The notes under the pieces: model-generated
The model's database searches: none
What the model saw: only the letters and a program-made list of their open reading frames with translations
Told to the model about the DNA's origin: nothing
Shown here: piece after piece, positions 6,594 through 14,950 of the stretch
How positions within the stretch are numbered: the stretch's first letter is position 1
Layout of the letters: each line of letters begins with the position of its first letter
From: Alphaproteobacteria bacterium
GTDB lineage: Bacteria > Pseudomonadota > Alphaproteobacteria > Paracaedibacterales > CAIULA01
Direction: 5' to 3'
Assembly: GCA_019751935.1 (NCBI GenBank)
Contig: JAIEMR010000054.1
Location: forward strand, 1 to 24,270
DNA length: 24,270 nt
Translations under genes and position numbers: made by a program

Positions 6594-7352
6594 TCACATC
6601 ACAATTGCTGCTGCGTCTCTTAAAACCCCTTCAGCCTCAGTAGTGTAGCGTCCATTATCGTTGTGCAACACCATGCCTGGTAATAAACGAAGCGCGCCGT
6701 GGGTATTTTTTATACCCCGTATTAAAACGCGCTTTGCTGGTTTATTTTTTCCTGGCCATAAGGGGTAAATGGTAATATTGCCCAGTTTTCCTGAAAAAAA
6801 GGACAAGATTTGATCTAGGCGATCGGATCTGTGAATAAACGTAATGCTACCCTTTGGCTTTACCATCAAAAGACAGAACTTAGCCCATTGATCAAGATCC
6901 GCTTCCCCTTCCAAATTAGCCATAGCCTTGTTTTCATAAGGCGAGATATTATTTCGCGTTGCATCCAAATAAGGTGGATTGGTCATAACATGAGAGAACG
7001 TTCCAGCGGCAAGCCTTGGCGGGGGACGAAGCAGATCACCATGCAAAATCTCAACGCGTCCTCTCAGATTATTTAATTTAACGTTTTCAGCTGCACATCT
7101 TACGTAATCACGCTGCAATTCAACGCCAGTGACTTTGACATAAGGAACGCGCGTTGCAAGGCACAAAGACGCTGCCCCAACGCCAGCCCCAATATCCAAG
7201 ACGGCGTCCCCTGGATGCACATCAATCGATGCCGCCAGAAATATCGGATCAATGGCAACTCTATATCCTTGCGTTGGTTGCTTTATAAGAACTTTTCCGC
7301 CTAGCAAATAATCTTGGGAAAAACCATCTGTAATATTTTCTTGTGACATCAT
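6594..7352 (-). CDS. trmN6: TrmN6-like tRNA1(Val) adenine-N6 methyltransferase
   Basis: This 252-residue class I SAM-dependent methyltransferase has the SAM-binding motif VLDIGAGVG at 51-59, an acidic ribose-binding position in the VTGVELQ strand (about 74-80) and the NPPY catalytic motif at 125-128, typical of N6-adenine methyltransferases. The N-terminal segment with DGFSQDYLLGGKV and the QGYRVAIDP stretch fit the COG4123/YfiC group that modifies A37 of tRNA1(Val) in E. coli. Substrate is inferred from the family; other small N6-adenine methyltransferases are possible. It is transcribed divergently from the polyprenyl synthase gene with an 86-bp gap, and converges on the repeat element. Two adjacent ATGs occur at the start; no clear ribosome-binding site separates them. 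Confidence 0.8.
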   Translation of the reverse strand: MMSQENITDGFSQDYLLGGKVLIKQPTQGYRVAIDPIFLAASIDVHPGDAVLDIGAGVGAASLCLATRVPYVKVTGVELQRDYVRCAAENVKLNNLRGRVEILHGDLLRPPPRLAAGTFSHVMTNPPYLDATRNNISPYENKAMANLEGEADLDQWAKFCLLMVKPKGSITFIHRSDRLDQILSFFSGKLGNITIYPLWPGKNKPAKRVLIRGIKNTHGALRLLPGMVLHNDNGRYTTEAEGVLRDAAAIVM

Positions 7353-7438
7353 ATTTTTTAATTAACCATTTTTCTAAGTCAGATTAATAGGTTACAGTCA
7401 TACATTAAAGGTTTTTAATTTCCAAAACTACAAATCTG

Positions 7439-8428
7439 ATGAGTGATCCTACTTCAAATCCTGTTCAACAACTCCATAACACATTGTACACAGAGATGCA
7501 TCATGTGAATACGTTGATTCTTGAACGACTTCAAAGCAAAGTTGAATTGGTCGAACAAGTTGGAAAACACTTGGTCTTAAGTGGTGGAAAGCGTATCCGT
7601 CCTTTGTTAACCTTAGCATGCAGCCGTCTTTTTCAGGAATTTCCTGGTTTTGCTATCCATTTGGCAGCAGCTGTTGAATTGATTCACACAGCAACCTTGT
7701 TGCACGATGATGTGGTTGATGATTCCCATATGCGAAGAGGGGAAAAAACAGCCAATGACGTGTGGGGTAATAACGCCAGCGTCCTTGTTGGGGATTTTCT
7801 TTTTTCAAGGGCCTTTCAGCTAATGGTTGAAACCAGAAACTTAGATGTTCTGGCATCACTATCAAATGCGGCAGCACGTATTACCGAAGGGGAGGTGCTT
7901 CAGCTCACCTCTGCTTATAGCTTAGATCTTTCTGTTGAAACATACCTTGAGATCATTTCCTCAAAAACAGCGGCTTTGTTTGCCTCAGCTTGTGAGGTTG
8001 GTGGAATGATTGCTGGCATGGACCCCATGCTTCAAAACGATCTTTATGAATTTGGGCATAGCCTTGGCATGATGTTTCAAATCAGAGACGATGTCTTGGA
8101 TTACCTTGCTGTCAGCTCTGATTCTGGAAAAGAAAGAGGATGCGATTTCATGGAAGGGAAAGTGACTTTGCCGGTCATTTTGGCCTATCAAAACGGCCTA
8201 AAACCTTCTTTTTGGAAAAATCATTTTGAGGGTGAGCTTGAGAACAATCAGTCTGACCTCAAAACAGCTGTTAGTATTTTGGAAAACAATAATATATTTG
8301 AAGCTTGCCATAAAATAGCCCACAAGTATCACGAAAAGGCCCTGCAATCTATAAACAAATTTCCTAAAACTATAATTTGGAATGACCTGAAGAAATTAAT
8401 AGCGTATTCTTTAAATAGGCAATCTTGA
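7439..8428 (+). CDS. ispB: Polyprenyl diphosphate synthase (octaprenyl-type)
   Basis: At 329 residues it has the full length of a long-chain trans-prenyltransferase. Motifs are GGKRIRP at 49-55, the first Asp-rich motif DDVVD at 90-94 followed by RRG, SSKTA at 174-178, the second Asp-rich motif DDVLD at 217-221 and EGKVTLP at 239-245. It would condense isopentenyl diphosphate units onto an allylic primer, giving the side chain of ubiquinone; chain length cannot be read from sequence alone. The start ATG has no obvious Shine-Dalgarno sequence. It is followed 12 bp later by the TamA-like gene and is probably cotranscribed with it. Divergent orientation from the methyltransferase is common around ispB in alphaproteobacteria. 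Confidence 0.9.
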   Translation: MSDPTSNPVQQLHNTLYTEMHHVNTLILERLQSKVELVEQVGKHLVLSGGKRIRPLLTLACSRLFQEFPGFAIHLAAAVELIHTATLLHDDVVDDSHMRRGEKTANDVWGNNASVLVGDFLFSRAFQLMVETRNLDVLASLSNAAARITEGEVLQLTSAYSLDLSVETYLEIISSKTAALFASACEVGGMIAGMDPMLQNDLYEFGHSLGMMFQIRDDVLDYLAVSSDSGKERGCDFMEGKVTLPVILAYQNGLKPSFWKNHFEGELENNQSDLKTAVSILENNNIFEACHKIAHKYHEKALQSINKFPKTIIWNDLKKLIAYSLNRQS

Positions 8429-8440
8429 TGGAAAATTTCT

Positions 8441-10321
8441 TTGGAAAAATTATTTTACATTCTTGTGATCCTATTAGCAATTGGATGCGGGCATGCTTTG
8501 GAAGAGAAACCTAAAGAAACTCCGGCAAAAGAAGAAGTTTCTGTTCCCAAAGTTGAGGGCTTAAGCTATGAGATTAATTGGTCATCAGCCCTAGATCCTG
8601 AGCTTTTAACAGCTCTTAAAGCAGAATCTACCTTAATTAAATTAGCAGATAGACCGCCTGCTGTTAGAAGTGGAATCATTAAGCGCGCCCAAAAAGATGT
8701 TATACAGTTTAAAAAAGTTTTAGCCGCTCATGGATATTTCTCCGGACAAATTGATTTTAAACTTTATGAAAATAAGAAACCTATTAAAGTTAAATTTAAA
8801 GTCCACCCAGGAACTCGTTATAAAATTGCCCAGATTACTTTGGTAAGTTCTGACAACCCTGAATTAATGGCCAAACAATCGATTAAACTTACCTACGATG
8901 TTCTTGGTATTAAGCCTGGAGATTTTGTCGATCTTGCTAAAATTCACAGTAGCCGCGAAAAGGTAAAAAAATACTTTCAGCACATTGGTTATCCCTTTGT
9001 AGAGATTCAAGATCCTGAAGCAATGATTAATCATGAAAAAAAAGAACTACAAATAATCTATCATTTAACCACTAGTTTTTTAGCGCATATCCAAGGCACC
9101 AAGGTCGAGGGGTTAAAAAAGCTTTCCCCTCAGTTTGTTAGAAATCGAGTTCTATGGTACAGCGGTCAAGTTTACGATCAAAAGTTGGTCGATAAAACAA
9201 GGCGACGTCTCATTGAAACTGGCCTTTTATCGAGTGTCACAATTACCCCAGAAAAAGCCCCTACACAAAGCCAGACGTCTTCAAAAGAAGAAGACGTCAT
9301 TATGAACATAAAAACCTCAGAAGCGCCGCCGCGCTCTATTGGTGCGGGCGCAAGGTATGCAACATCCGAGGGCGTTGGAGGTAATTTATCTTGGAGCCAT
9401 AATAACCTTTATGGAGGAGGAGAGCGCCTAGGGGCGTCTATTAAATCTTCGAAAAGAGAAAAAGTAGCCAAATTAGGCTACGATACACCTGATTTTCTTT
9501 CACCTCAGCAAAAATTAATGAATGAAGTTTCTTTGATTCATGAAAGAAATCGCGCTTATGTTGGTAGAACTTTTAACGTAGGAACACGCGTTCAAAGGCC
9601 TTTTAACGATGCCGTTGGTGGATCTTTGGGGTTGATCTGGGAGGCAGGGCATATCCGCCGTGAGAAGGTAACCTATAACACCCATCTGACAGGAATCCCT
9701 GGTGAGCTTAAAATTGATGGTAGCAATGACCTTTTAAATCCTACACATGGCGGCAGAGCTGATTTTAAAGTCACGCCTTATATTGGAAAGCTGAACACAA
9801 GTAATGGCATGACAATTACGCAAGGTAATTTGACTGGATACTTGCCGTTTATGAGTAATGAGCTGGGAGAAAGTGACGGAGTGTTAGCGGGATTTGTCAA
9901 AGGAGGGAGTGTCTTTATTAAATCTCTAGACTTTGTTCCTCCTAACAAACGTTTTTATGCAGGTGGCGGTGGATCGGTTCGTGGATATGGTTATCAGCTT
10001 CTTGGGCCACTTGATACCCAAAACATTCCTCTCGGAGGAAGGTCTTTGGCAGAGATTGGAACTGAGCTTAGAATTAAAACCACAGAAACAATAGGCTTTG
10101 TGACCTTTTTAGAGGGAGGTTCCGTCAGCGCCCATAAAATGCCTGATTTTAGAGGGCGGAATATGCTATGGGGCACAGGTGTTGGTGCGCGTTACTATAG
10201 TGCAGTTGGCCCTATCCGTCTTGACGTAGCTATTCCTTTAAAGCGCAGAAAAGACCCACTCAGCGGCAAAGCCATCGATGCTGCGTATCAATTTTACATC
10301 AGCGTTGGTCAAGCGTTTTAA
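8441..10321 (+). CDS. tamA: TamA-like Omp85 outer-membrane assembly protein
   Basis: The 626-residue product has a signal peptide (about 1-20, hydrophobic core then GHA), periplasmic POTRA-type repeats (about 45-290) and a C-terminal Omp85 beta-barrel (about 300-626). The barrel shows the lock motif SVRGYGY near residue 512 and ends in a terminal Phe, as outer-membrane beta signals do. Length and three-POTRA layout fit TamA better than BamA, which has five. TamA works with inner-membrane TamB in outer-membrane protein or phospholipid transport; tamB is not in the window. The start appears to be TTG at 8441, since the only upstream in-frame codons begin right after the preceding gene's stop and contain no ATG or GTG. 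An ATT at 8435 is a weaker alternative. An ATG at 8428 is out of frame. Confidence 0.85.
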   Translation: MEKLFYILVILLAIGCGHALEEKPKETPAKEEVSVPKVEGLSYEINWSSALDPELLTALKAESTLIKLADRPPAVRSGIIKRAQKDVIQFKKVLAAHGYFSGQIDFKLYENKKPIKVKFKVHPGTRYKIAQITLVSSDNPELMAKQSIKLTYDVLGIKPGDFVDLAKIHSSREKVKKYFQHIGYPFVEIQDPEAMINHEKKELQIIYHLTTSFLAHIQGTKVEGLKKLSPQFVRNRVLWYSGQVYDQKLVDKTRRRLIETGLLSSVTITPEKAPTQSQTSSKEEDVIMNIKTSEAPPRSIGAGARYATSEGVGGNLSWSHNNLYGGGERLGASIKSSKREKVAKLGYDTPDFLSPQQKLMNEVSLIHERNRAYVGRTFNVGTRVQRPFNDAVGGSLGLIWEAGHIRREKVTYNTHLTGIPGELKIDGSNDLLNPTHGGRADFKVTPYIGKLNTSNGMTITQGNLTGYLPFMSNELGESDGVLAGFVKGGSVFIKSLDFVPPNKRFYAGGGGSVRGYGYQLLGPLDTQNIPLGGRSLAEIGTELRIKTTETIGFVTFLEGGSVSAHKMPDFRGRNMLWGTGVGARYYSAVGPIRLDVAIPLKRRKDPLSGKAIDAAYQFYISVGQAF

Positions 10322-10454
10322 GGGCTACGGGGTTTTTGCGTTATACAACTTGAATCTTCTGTACCTGGAAGCTAAAGAGGCCCTTTGACCACTTTTCGGC
10401 TTGCCAAGATTGCGTACCTTGTGAGATATTCGTATTACTTTTCTAATAGGCAAA

Positions 10455-10529
10455 GCCGCAGTGGCTCAGTGGTAGAGCACACCCTTGGTAAGGGTGAGGT
10501 CGAGGGTTCGATTCCCTCCTGCGGCACCA
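10455..10529 (+). tRNA. tRNA-Thr (GGT)
   Basis: The acceptor arms GCCGCAG and CTGCGGC (10519-10525) pair fully. The anticodon stem CACCC/GGGTG encloses TTGGTAA, giving anticodon GGT at 10487-10489. The T arm is GAGGGTTCGATTCCCTC. The discriminator is A and CCA is encoded at 10527-10529. The tRNA ends only 17 bp before the glyA start, so the two are probably on one transcript. Confidence 0.97.
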
Positions 10530-10546
10530 GTTGAGGCGTGTTTCTG

Positions 10547-11806
10547 ATGCTCATTTCTTCTCTTAAAGATAAAGATCCTTTAATTGCAAGGGCCATTGAA
10601 GATGAAAAATTGCGTCTTCAAACGCAAATAGAATTGATCGCGTCTGAAAATATTGTTTCCACAGCAGTTTTAGAGGCTCAAGGTTCTATTCTAACCAATA
10701 AATATGCCGAAGGTTATCCAGGTCGGCGGTATTATGGCGGCTGTGAATTTGTGGATGTCGTTGAAACCTTGGCAATTGATCGTTTAAAACGCCTTTTTAA
10801 TTGCAACTTTGCCAACGTTCAGCCTCATTCAGGGGCGCAAGCGAATCAGGCAGTATTGCTTGCCTTGCTAAAACCGGGTGAAACATTAATGGGAATGTCC
10901 ATGTCCTCAGGCGGGCATCTTACACACGGGGCAAGTGTCAGTTTATCCGGGAAATGGTTTCATGCTGTAAGTTATGATGTGAATGAAAAAACGGCTACTC
11001 TTGATTATGATAAAATCGAACAGCTCGCAACCCAACACAAGCCCCGTTTAATTATTGCCGGTGGTTCTGCTTATCCGCGGGTGATCGATTTTAAAAGATT
11101 TAGAGAAATTGCGGACAAAGTGGGCGCATACCTTATGGTTGATATGGCGCATTTTGCTGGTCTTGTTGCTGGCGGCGTTTACCCGAGCCCTTTAGCTCAT
11201 GCACATGTTGTGACATCCACTACCCATAAAACTCTTCGTGGCCCTAGGGGCGGTATTATTTTATGCAACGATGAGGATTTGGGTAAAAAAATTAACTCGG
11301 CTGTTTTCCCAGGCCTGCAGGGCGGTCCTTTGATGCACGTCATTGCGGCCAAAGCTGTTGCCTTTGAAGAGGCTTTGCAGCCTGAATTTAGGATTTATGC
11401 GAAAAATGTTATTGATAATGCAAAAATCTTAGGCGAAACGCTGGTGGGTCATGGCCTTGATTTGGTCTCCGGCGGTACGGATTCACACCTGTTGTTAGTT
11501 GACCTTAGGAAATATGGCATTACCGGCAAAGATGCAGCCATTACATTGGAGCATGCTAATATTACCTGTAACAAAAATGGGATTCCTTTTGACCCTCTTC
11601 CTCCTATGACAACATCAGGCATTAGGATTGGATCGCCAGCTGCAACTAGTCGGGGTTTTGGCCAAAATGAATTTAAATTAGTCGCAGATTTAATTGCGGA
11701 CACCTTAAAGGGGTTGAAATCAGGAAAAGCAGAAAAAGTAATACCGGTTGTCCAAGAGCAGGTCTTGAATCTTTGTTCACAATTTCCCATTTATCAGGAT
11801 CTTTAA
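10547..11806 (+). CDS. glyA: Serine hydroxymethyltransferase
   Basis: This is a full-length (419-residue) fold-type I PLP enzyme that interconverts serine plus tetrahydrofolate and glycine plus methylene-tetrahydrofolate. Visible signatures are IELIASEN near the N-terminus, YAEGYPGRRYYGGCE, HSGAQAN, the DMAHFAGLVAGG segment and the PLP-lysine motif TTTHKTLRGPRGG with Lys228. I prefer the ATG at 10547 to the in-frame GTG at 10538, since it gives the usual N-terminus; TTGAGG at 10531-10536 could be its ribosome-binding site. The gene starts just after tRNA-Thr. Its stop codon is immediately followed by the nrdR start with no gap, so the two are translationally coupled, as in many alphaproteobacteria. 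Confidence 0.96.
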   Translation: MLISSLKDKDPLIARAIEDEKLRLQTQIELIASENIVSTAVLEAQGSILTNKYAEGYPGRRYYGGCEFVDVVETLAIDRLKRLFNCNFANVQPHSGAQANQAVLLALLKPGETLMGMSMSSGGHLTHGASVSLSGKWFHAVSYDVNEKTATLDYDKIEQLATQHKPRLIIAGGSAYPRVIDFKRFREIADKVGAYLMVDMAHFAGLVAGGVYPSPLAHAHVVTSTTHKTLRGPRGGIILCNDEDLGKKINSAVFPGLQGGPLMHVIAAKAVAFEEALQPEFRIYAKNVIDNAKILGETLVGHGLDLVSGGTDSHLLLVDLRKYGITGKDAAITLEHANITCNKNGIPFDPLPPMTTSGIRIGSPAATSRGFGQNEFKLVADLIADTLKGLKSGKAEKVIPVVQEQVLNLCSQFPIYQDL

Positions 11807-12265
11807 ATGCGTTGTCCTTTTTGTGGTCATTCCGATACCTCTGTTAAAGATTCCCGCACAGCCGATGATCATGCATCCATTCGTCGCCGTCGTTTTTGCG
11901 GAGAATGTGGATCTAGGTTTACGACTTTTGAGCGTATACAGCTAAGGGATTTGGTTGTTATCAAAAAAAGTGGAGCAAGGGTACCTTTTGATAGAGATAA
12001 ATTAGCACAGTCGATTACGACAGCCCTTCATAAACGCGGCATTGAATCAGACAGAGTTGAGCGCGTTATCTCAAGTATTGTAAGGCAATTGGAAACCTCT
12101 GGAGACGGTGAAATTAGCACTGAAGCCATTGGTCAGATGGCCATGCAGGCACTTATTAACCTGGACCCTGTGGCTTATGTCCGCTTTGCTAGTGTTTATC
12201 ACAAATTTAGTAACGTTGGCGATTTCATCGAATTTATTAAGCAGATGGAAGAAACTGCTATTTAA
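11807..12265 (+). CDS. nrdR: Transcriptional repressor NrdR
   Basis: The 152-residue protein has the standard NrdR layout: an N-terminal zinc ribbon with Cys3, Cys6, Cys31 and Cys34, a basic RRRRF segment, and an ATP-cone domain (about 49-139) that binds dATP/ATP. NrdR senses deoxynucleotide levels and represses ribonucleotide reductase genes through NrdR boxes; no reductase gene lies in the window. It starts directly at the glyA stop (TAA then ATG). A palindromic element lies a few bases downstream and may end the transcript. Confidence 0.96.
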   Translation: MRCPFCGHSDTSVKDSRTADDHASIRRRRFCGECGSRFTTFERIQLRDLVVIKKSGARVPFDRDKLAQSITTALHKRGIESDRVERVISSIVRQLETSGDGEISTEAIGQMAMQALINLDPVAYVRFASVYHKFSNVGDFIEFIKQMEETAI

Positions 12266-12269
12266 TATT

Positions 12270-12414
12270 TACTCTTCGCCTTTCAAATCACCTGTTCGTC
12301 AAACTTCGGGACTGCGGTGCGCATGTATGTTATATACACTTACGCTCCTTGTCCCTTGTGAATCGCTGCCTTTCGCGTTTCACTCCGTGCAGGTGATTTG
12401 AAATTCTTTGAGTA
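12270..12414. mobile_element. Second palindromic (MITE-like) element, unrelated to the first family
   Basis: TTTCAAATCACCTG at 12281-12294 is exactly inverted as CAGGTGATTTGAAA at 12390-12403. TACTC (12270-12274) is mirrored by GAGTA (12410-12414). Inside, a nested imperfect palindrome runs from GGGAC through GTATGTTATATACAC to GTCCC. The element is non-coding and lies between nrdR and chpT. Mobility is inferred from the structure, as only one copy is seen here. Confidence 0.65.
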
Positions 12415-12471
12415 TGTTGAGTGTCTGGTCTAAGATAAATTCCAAAGCTAATTTTCCAGAAAAGGTCCCTT

Positions 12472-13092
12472 ATGTCTGATCAATTTGTTCTAATGCATTT
12501 AATGACAGCTAAGCTTTGCCATGATATCGCAACACCTTTAGGAGCCCTTGGTTTGGGCCTTGAAATGGCGATTGGTAGTGAAAAAATTGATAATGACACT
12601 CAGGATCTTTTATTAACAAGCTCTGAAACGGCTAAGCTAAGATTAAAGGTTTATAGGGCTCTTTTAACTGCCTCTAGCAATTCCCCAACTTTTTCGGATG
12701 TTAAGCAAATCATTACTGATCTATGCCACAGCAGTAAGGTTCGGTTATCTTTCGACATTAAGGCTGCTATGCTTCCTGATGGATTGTTTTGTCGTCTTGT
12801 TTTAGGGGCTACTTTTATGATTGTTGAGGCTCTTCATAAAGGGGGTGTGCTTTCCATTCACATTAAGCCGTCACCAAGCGATGAAAGCATGGAATTGATG
12901 TTGGTTTCTGAAGGTGAAATGGTTCAGTTAAGGCCAGGACATATGGAAACTTTAAAAGGCGAACAACCCTTAAAAGATCAATCTTCACGCACTATTTTGC
13001 CTTTTTATTTAAAAATGATGGTGGCTCAATATCAAAAAAAGATTGATTGTGAGATGGAAAGTCCTCATAAACTATGTTTAGCCATTTGTTAA
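12472..13092 (+). CDS. chpT: ChpT-like histidine phosphotransferase
   Basis: The 206-residue protein begins with a helical segment carrying LCHDIATPLGALGLGLE, in which His17 is the expected phospho-accepting histidine followed by Asp18. This is the signature of the alphaproteobacterial ChpT family, with a DHp-like dimerisation domain (about 1-80) and a degenerate, non-ATP-binding kinase-like domain (about 85-206). ChpT passes phosphate from hybrid kinase CckA to CtrA and CpdR, controlling the cell cycle. CckA and CtrA are not in the window. Sequence outside the His box is diverged, so the gene name rests on that motif, length and architecture. A purine-rich AAAAGG stretch lies just upstream of the ATG. 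It is followed 15 bp later by gmhA. Confidence 0.8.
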   Translation: MSDQFVLMHLMTAKLCHDIATPLGALGLGLEMAIGSEKIDNDTQDLLLTSSETAKLRLKVYRALLTASSNSPTFSDVKQIITDLCHSSKVRLSFDIKAAMLPDGLFCRLVLGATFMIVEALHKGGVLSIHIKPSPSDESMELMLVSEGEMVQLRPGHMETLKGEQPLKDQSSRTILPFYLKMMVAQYQKKIDCEMESPHKLCLAIC

Positions 13093-13107
13093 ATTTCGGA
13101 AAGATTT

Positions 13108-13689
13108 ATGCCAGAGTTTAAAGCCTATTTAAAGTCATCCCTTAAAGTTTTAGAAGATACTCTTAATAACGAGGAGCTTTCAAAAAACCTTGAAGAAGCT
13201 ATCAAGGTAACACTCAATTGCCTTTTTCATCGCCATGCTTTTTTGGTGTGCGGGAATGGTGGATCAGCATCTGATGCTCAGCACATAACAGGCGAGCTTG
13301 TCGGGCGTTACTTAAAGGAACGTGAGGCTTTAAATGTTATTTGCCTGTCCGATAACCCAGCCGTTTTAACGGCACTGGGCAATGATTATGGCTATGAAAC
13401 TGTGTTTTCAAGGCAGGTAGAGGCTTATGGCAGCGATAAGGGTGTAATTCTTGGGCTTTCCACTAGCGGTAATTCACCGAATGTTGTGAATGCATTTATC
13501 CAAGCTAAAAAGATGAAGATGACAACAATCGCCATGACCGGCGAGGGCGGCGGTAAGCTTGCGGCTCATGCTGATATTTTGATAGCAGCCCCTTCTAAAA
13601 TGACACCTCTTATTCAGCAAGTTCATATTGCCCTCTATCATTATTTCTGCCAGGAAATTGAAAAGCGAATAGTTGATTTGAGGAAGTAA
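13108..13689 (+). CDS. gmhA: Phosphoheptose isomerase
   Basis: This 193-residue SIS-domain protein converts sedoheptulose 7-phosphate to D-glycero-manno-heptose 7-phosphate, the first step to LPS heptose. GNGGSASDAQH at 49-59 and STSGNSPN at 118-125 are the sugar-phosphate loops. His59, Glu63, Gln170 and His178 sit at the spacing of the zinc and active-site residues of E. coli GmhA (61, 65, 172, 180). DiaA-type replication proteins are related but normally lack this full set. It follows chpT by 15 bp, probably in one transcript. No other heptose gene is in the window, and no clear terminator follows. Confidence 0.92.
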   Translation: MPEFKAYLKSSLKVLEDTLNNEELSKNLEEAIKVTLNCLFHRHAFLVCGNGGSASDAQHITGELVGRYLKEREALNVICLSDNPAVLTALGNDYGYETVFSRQVEAYGSDKGVILGLSTSGNSPNVVNAFIQAKKMKMTTIAMTGEGGGKLAAHADILIAAPSKMTPLIQQVHIALYHYFCQEIEKRIVDLRK

Positions 13690-14311
13690 GAGCTGTTTTT
13701 TAAGAGATATGAACCTTTTGGAGCGGGGAAGAATTGAGTTCTGTTGAAGTCTTCAGGTCTTTCATTGCAGGCAAATCCATGGAGTTTATTCAAAAGATTA
13801 AAGTAGAGAGAGTTAAGGGATTTTAGGGAGTCATTTCAGACACATTTGTTAGGTCTGACGGGGCCTCCGTATTACCCCAAAATGTGCCTGGCCTCCGCCT
13901 CCTCCACCACGAGAGCAATACTCACCCAGCCTTTGTGTTTAGTTTAAAAAAACGTGACGACAAAGGTTCTCAACACAAGGATGTGTTGATATAGTGGATA
14001 GAAAGAGCTCGATCGCGCTTTTGTATCCACCCAGGTCCTGAGGGGACGGAAGTTTTTCCTAAGAGAAAAACCAGAGAATTGTCCACCAGCCGCACTTAAG
14101 CTGGTGCCCACCATAATTGTGCCCTCATGATATAAAGTAGCAAAAAAAGATTAATATATAGTTTATATATCATCATAAATATGCATTTTATTGTATAGTT
14201 TTGATCTGGTTTACCTGAAACCATAAGAGTCCAAAACAGTGAATAAATGAGGATCGATAGCCCTCCAAATTTTTTAAAAAACAGAAAGAAAAAGATGAAA
14301 AACGGAGAAAA
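13690..14311. other. Gene-free region with a hairpin-rich GC island
   Basis: About 620 bp between two convergent genes contain no credible reading frame. The part around 13850-14110 is clearly richer in GC than its flanks and holds the structured stretch listed separately. The part beyond 14140 is very AT-rich and holds nothing I can name. Confidence 0.6.
13930..14106. ncRNA. Candidate structured RNA (unassigned)
   Basis: Consecutive hairpins are visible: CCTTTGT/ACAAAGG (13930-13966), CAACACA/TGTGTTG with an AGGA loop (13971-13988), GTGGATA/TATCCAC with further inner pairing (13994-14030), GTTTTTC/GAAAAAC (14052-14071) and CACCAGC/GCTGGTG (14084-14106). I looked for conserved cores of RNase P RNA, tmRNA and SRP RNA on both strands and found none; 6S RNA remains possible but unproved. 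Strand and ends are undetermined. Confidence 0.35.
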
Positions 14312-14950
14312 CTAGCTTTTCAAAGCATATGTAAAAAGGCCAATGCCTATGGCGATATGGGTGAGTGTTAATCCCATTAAAAGGCTTAAGGTTGATAGAC
14401 TTGCTGTTCCTTGATCAAGGCCTGAAATCAAAAGCAGAGAAGGAAGTCCGAGTGGGATAAGACACAAAGGCAGGGTAAGATGCATCCCTTGAACTTTGGT
14501 AATCAGTGCTGAAATGCTAAGGGCTCCTCCAAGACAGATGCTTTGTATGCCAATCAATGACAATGCCAAACTCATCACAAAAATAGCATCTAATCCATCC
14601 TCTCTAAGGATCCACGTTCCCATAACAACCATCAGTGTCGGAATAAGGGTCATAACACAAAAAGCAGCTGCTGTGATCAAAAAGTATAAAGCAGGCGCTG
14701 CCCCTTGATTGCGCAGCCAAAAAAGACTGCCATCTTCAAGGTCTTCCTTTAAAACCTCATGAAAACTTTGACTAATGATGAGCGTGAAAAGAATAACGGT
14801 AACAGGCGTAAACCAAGCTTTGTAAATGCTTCCTTCTGATCCTGTCAAAACAAAAGCAATTTGTAAAAAAATAAAGGCTAATAAAAAGGGCAGGCGATAC
14901 CAATTCGCCCCTAGCACTTTGATTTGAAATTTAAAAAGCGCCCATTTCAT
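14312..14950 (-). CDS. ccmB: Heme exporter permease CcmB
   Basis: The 212-residue hydrophobic protein has about six membrane segments and matches CcmB in length and layout, including an N-terminal cytoplasmic segment, the SQSFHEVLKEDLEDGSL stretch after the second helix and the Gly/Leu-rich later helices. CcmB is the membrane subunit of the CcmABCD system that delivers heme for cytochrome c maturation. CcmA and CcmC are not adjacent here. Its ATG overlaps the stop codon of aroC (ATGA), so translation is coupled to a functionally unrelated gene. The call relies on overall pattern rather than a single motif. Confidence 0.78.
   Translation of the reverse strand: MKWALFKFQIKVLGANWYRLPFLLAFIFLQIAFVLTGSEGSIYKAWFTPVTVILFTLIISQSFHEVLKEDLEDGSLFWLRNQGAAPALYFLITAAAFCVMTLIPTLMVVMGTWILREDGLDAIFVMSLALSLIGIQSICLGGALSISALITKVQGMHLTLPLCLIPLGLPSLLLISGLDQGTASLSTLSLLMGLTLTHIAIGIGLFTYALKS

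Noticed and set aside
12108..12401. 97-codon reading frame overlapping nrdR and running into the palindromic element
   Set aside because: It is out of frame within a clear nrdR gene and continues through the repeat; its composition is not protein-like.
13850..14110. Assignment of the structured region to RNase P RNA or tmRNA
   Set aside because: The GAGGAAAGTCC core, the T-loop TTCGA and a tag-peptide frame are all missing on both strands.
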